This document shows, piece by piece, positions 63,734 to 64,000 of a stretch of DNA of 64,000 bases. The notes below the pieces were generated by a model. The model was not told the DNA's origin, searched no databases, and saw nothing but the letters and a program-made list of their open reading frames with translations. Where the stretch lies: positions 1-64,000 of the forward strand of contig CAMDFO010000002.1 in NCBI GenBank assembly GCA_945897515.1. Direction: 5' to 3'. The position numbers were made by a program, and so were the translations under genes. This DNA is from Rhodoplanes serenus. GTDB lineage: Bacteria > Pseudomonadota > Alphaproteobacteria > Rhizobiales > Xanthobacteraceae. Each line of letters begins with the position of its first letter. Within the stretch, counting starts at the first letter, position 1.

Positions 63734-64000
63734 TCAGATCTTACGGCTGTCGTAGGCCCAGTGCAGCAGCGCCTGGCGCTGGCGCGGACGGCAATGCGGA
63801 TCGCCGGGCTCGCAGTTGCGGCGCACCTGCGCGACGTGGCGTCGGATCGCCTTCCAGCGCTTGATCTGGCGGCGGTCCTCCTCCGGCATCCGTCTGCCGA
63901 GATAGTAGCGGCAGTACCACTGGAACCAGCCGCGCGGATCGTCGGAATGAATCCATCCCTTGGCACGCCAGACCGACAGCGGCTGACTGGCGTTGACGCC
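63734..64000 (-). CDS. Conserved hypothetical protein, C-terminal part
   Basis: The last 88 codons of a minus-strand gene enter from the right edge. The frame is open to the end with no start in the window. The visible protein has a Trp/Tyr-rich motif GWIHSDDPRGWFQWYCRYYLG followed by basic helices (RRQIKRWKAIRRHVAQVRRNC) and ends WAYDSRKI. The pattern resembles a conserved protein family seen in Bradyrhizobium-like genomes (from memory). Function is unknown. The stop is TGA at 63734-63736. Confidence 0.72.
   Translation of the reverse strand, partial: GVNASQPLSVWRAKGWIHSDDPRGWFQWYCRYYLGRRMPEEDRRQIKRWKAIRRHVAQVRRNCEPGDPHCRPRQRQALLHWAYDSRKI

Overview
The window is GC-rich, densely coding chromosomal DNA from an alphaproteobacterium, most likely a Bradyrhizobium/Rhodopseudomonas-like or Xanthobacteraceae-like member of the Hyphomicrobiales. 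This is inferred from the many Bug-type (TctC family) solute receptors, the box-type benzoyl-CoA genes, and intergenic palindromes of a kind common in that order. I saw no tRNA, rRNA, CRISPR array, insertion sequence, integrase or phage gene. About 56 protein genes are called, plus one clear pseudogene remnant, one gene broken by a frameshift, one candidate small RNA, several terminators and several families of intergenic repeats.

Layout. (1) 1-3.7 kb: a pyrroloquinoline quinone operon, pqqABC and pqqDE, on the minus strand, split by an oppositely oriented Bug receptor gene between pqqC and pqqD. (2) 3.9-8.7 kb: a molybdenum enzyme of the DMSO-reductase superfamily. The large subunit carries residues resembling the pyrogallol transhydroxylase active site and an N-terminal membrane/SCP2-like extension, and it is frameshifted near 7222. 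The small subunit has Fe-S motifs and a C-terminal beta domain, and a small membrane protein is encoded nearby. (3) 8.8-15.4 kb: a minus-strand run encoding E2, aldehyde dehydrogenase, E1beta and E1alpha of a 2-oxoacid dehydrogenase complex, then a DMT exporter and a short-chain dehydrogenase. (4) 15.6-18.6 kb: a TauE-like permease and chromate-resistance genes (rhodanese-ChrB, ChrA). (5) 18.6-22.2 kb: an NMT1/THI5-type ABC importer operon with a Bug receptor inside it. (6) 22.2-25.7 kb: a candidate sRNA, an IlvD/Edd sugar-acid dehydratase, a MetE-like protein and a SemiSWEET. (7) 25.7-32.3 kb: a GlcD-GlcF fusion, a second MetE-like protein, a Bug receptor and a serine-glyoxylate-type aminotransferase. 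(8) 32.4-36.6 kb: tandem Bug genes, one reduced to a remnant. (9) 36.6-42.4 kb: a GlxA/AraC regulator, a methyltransferase, an orphan xanthine-dehydrogenase-type large subunit and a translationally coupled MetE-like protein. (10) 42.4-54.8 kb: aerobic benzoate catabolism (BoxB, BoxC, hydrolase, TauE-like permease, LysR regulator, Liv-type ABC importer, benzoate-CoA ligase). (11) 54.9-59.8 kb: two MetE-like paralogues around a Bug gene, then an M24-fold protein with an altered metal site. (12) 59.9-64 kb: a ModA-like binding protein, a phytase-like esterase, a small membrane protein, two paralogous small secreted proteins and a truncated conserved protein.

The benzoate genes form the clearest working unit: uptake by the Liv-type importer, activation by the CoA ligase, epoxidation by BoxB and ring cleavage by BoxC. 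BoxA, the reductase partner of BoxB, is absent from the window. The other recurring theme is the combination of single-component Bug receptors (eight intact, one remnant, and no TctA/TctB permease) with five MetE/UROD-fold proteins and redox enzymes. This looks like an expanded catabolic repertoire for small organic acids or methylated or aromatic compounds, but the substrates cannot be read from the sequence.
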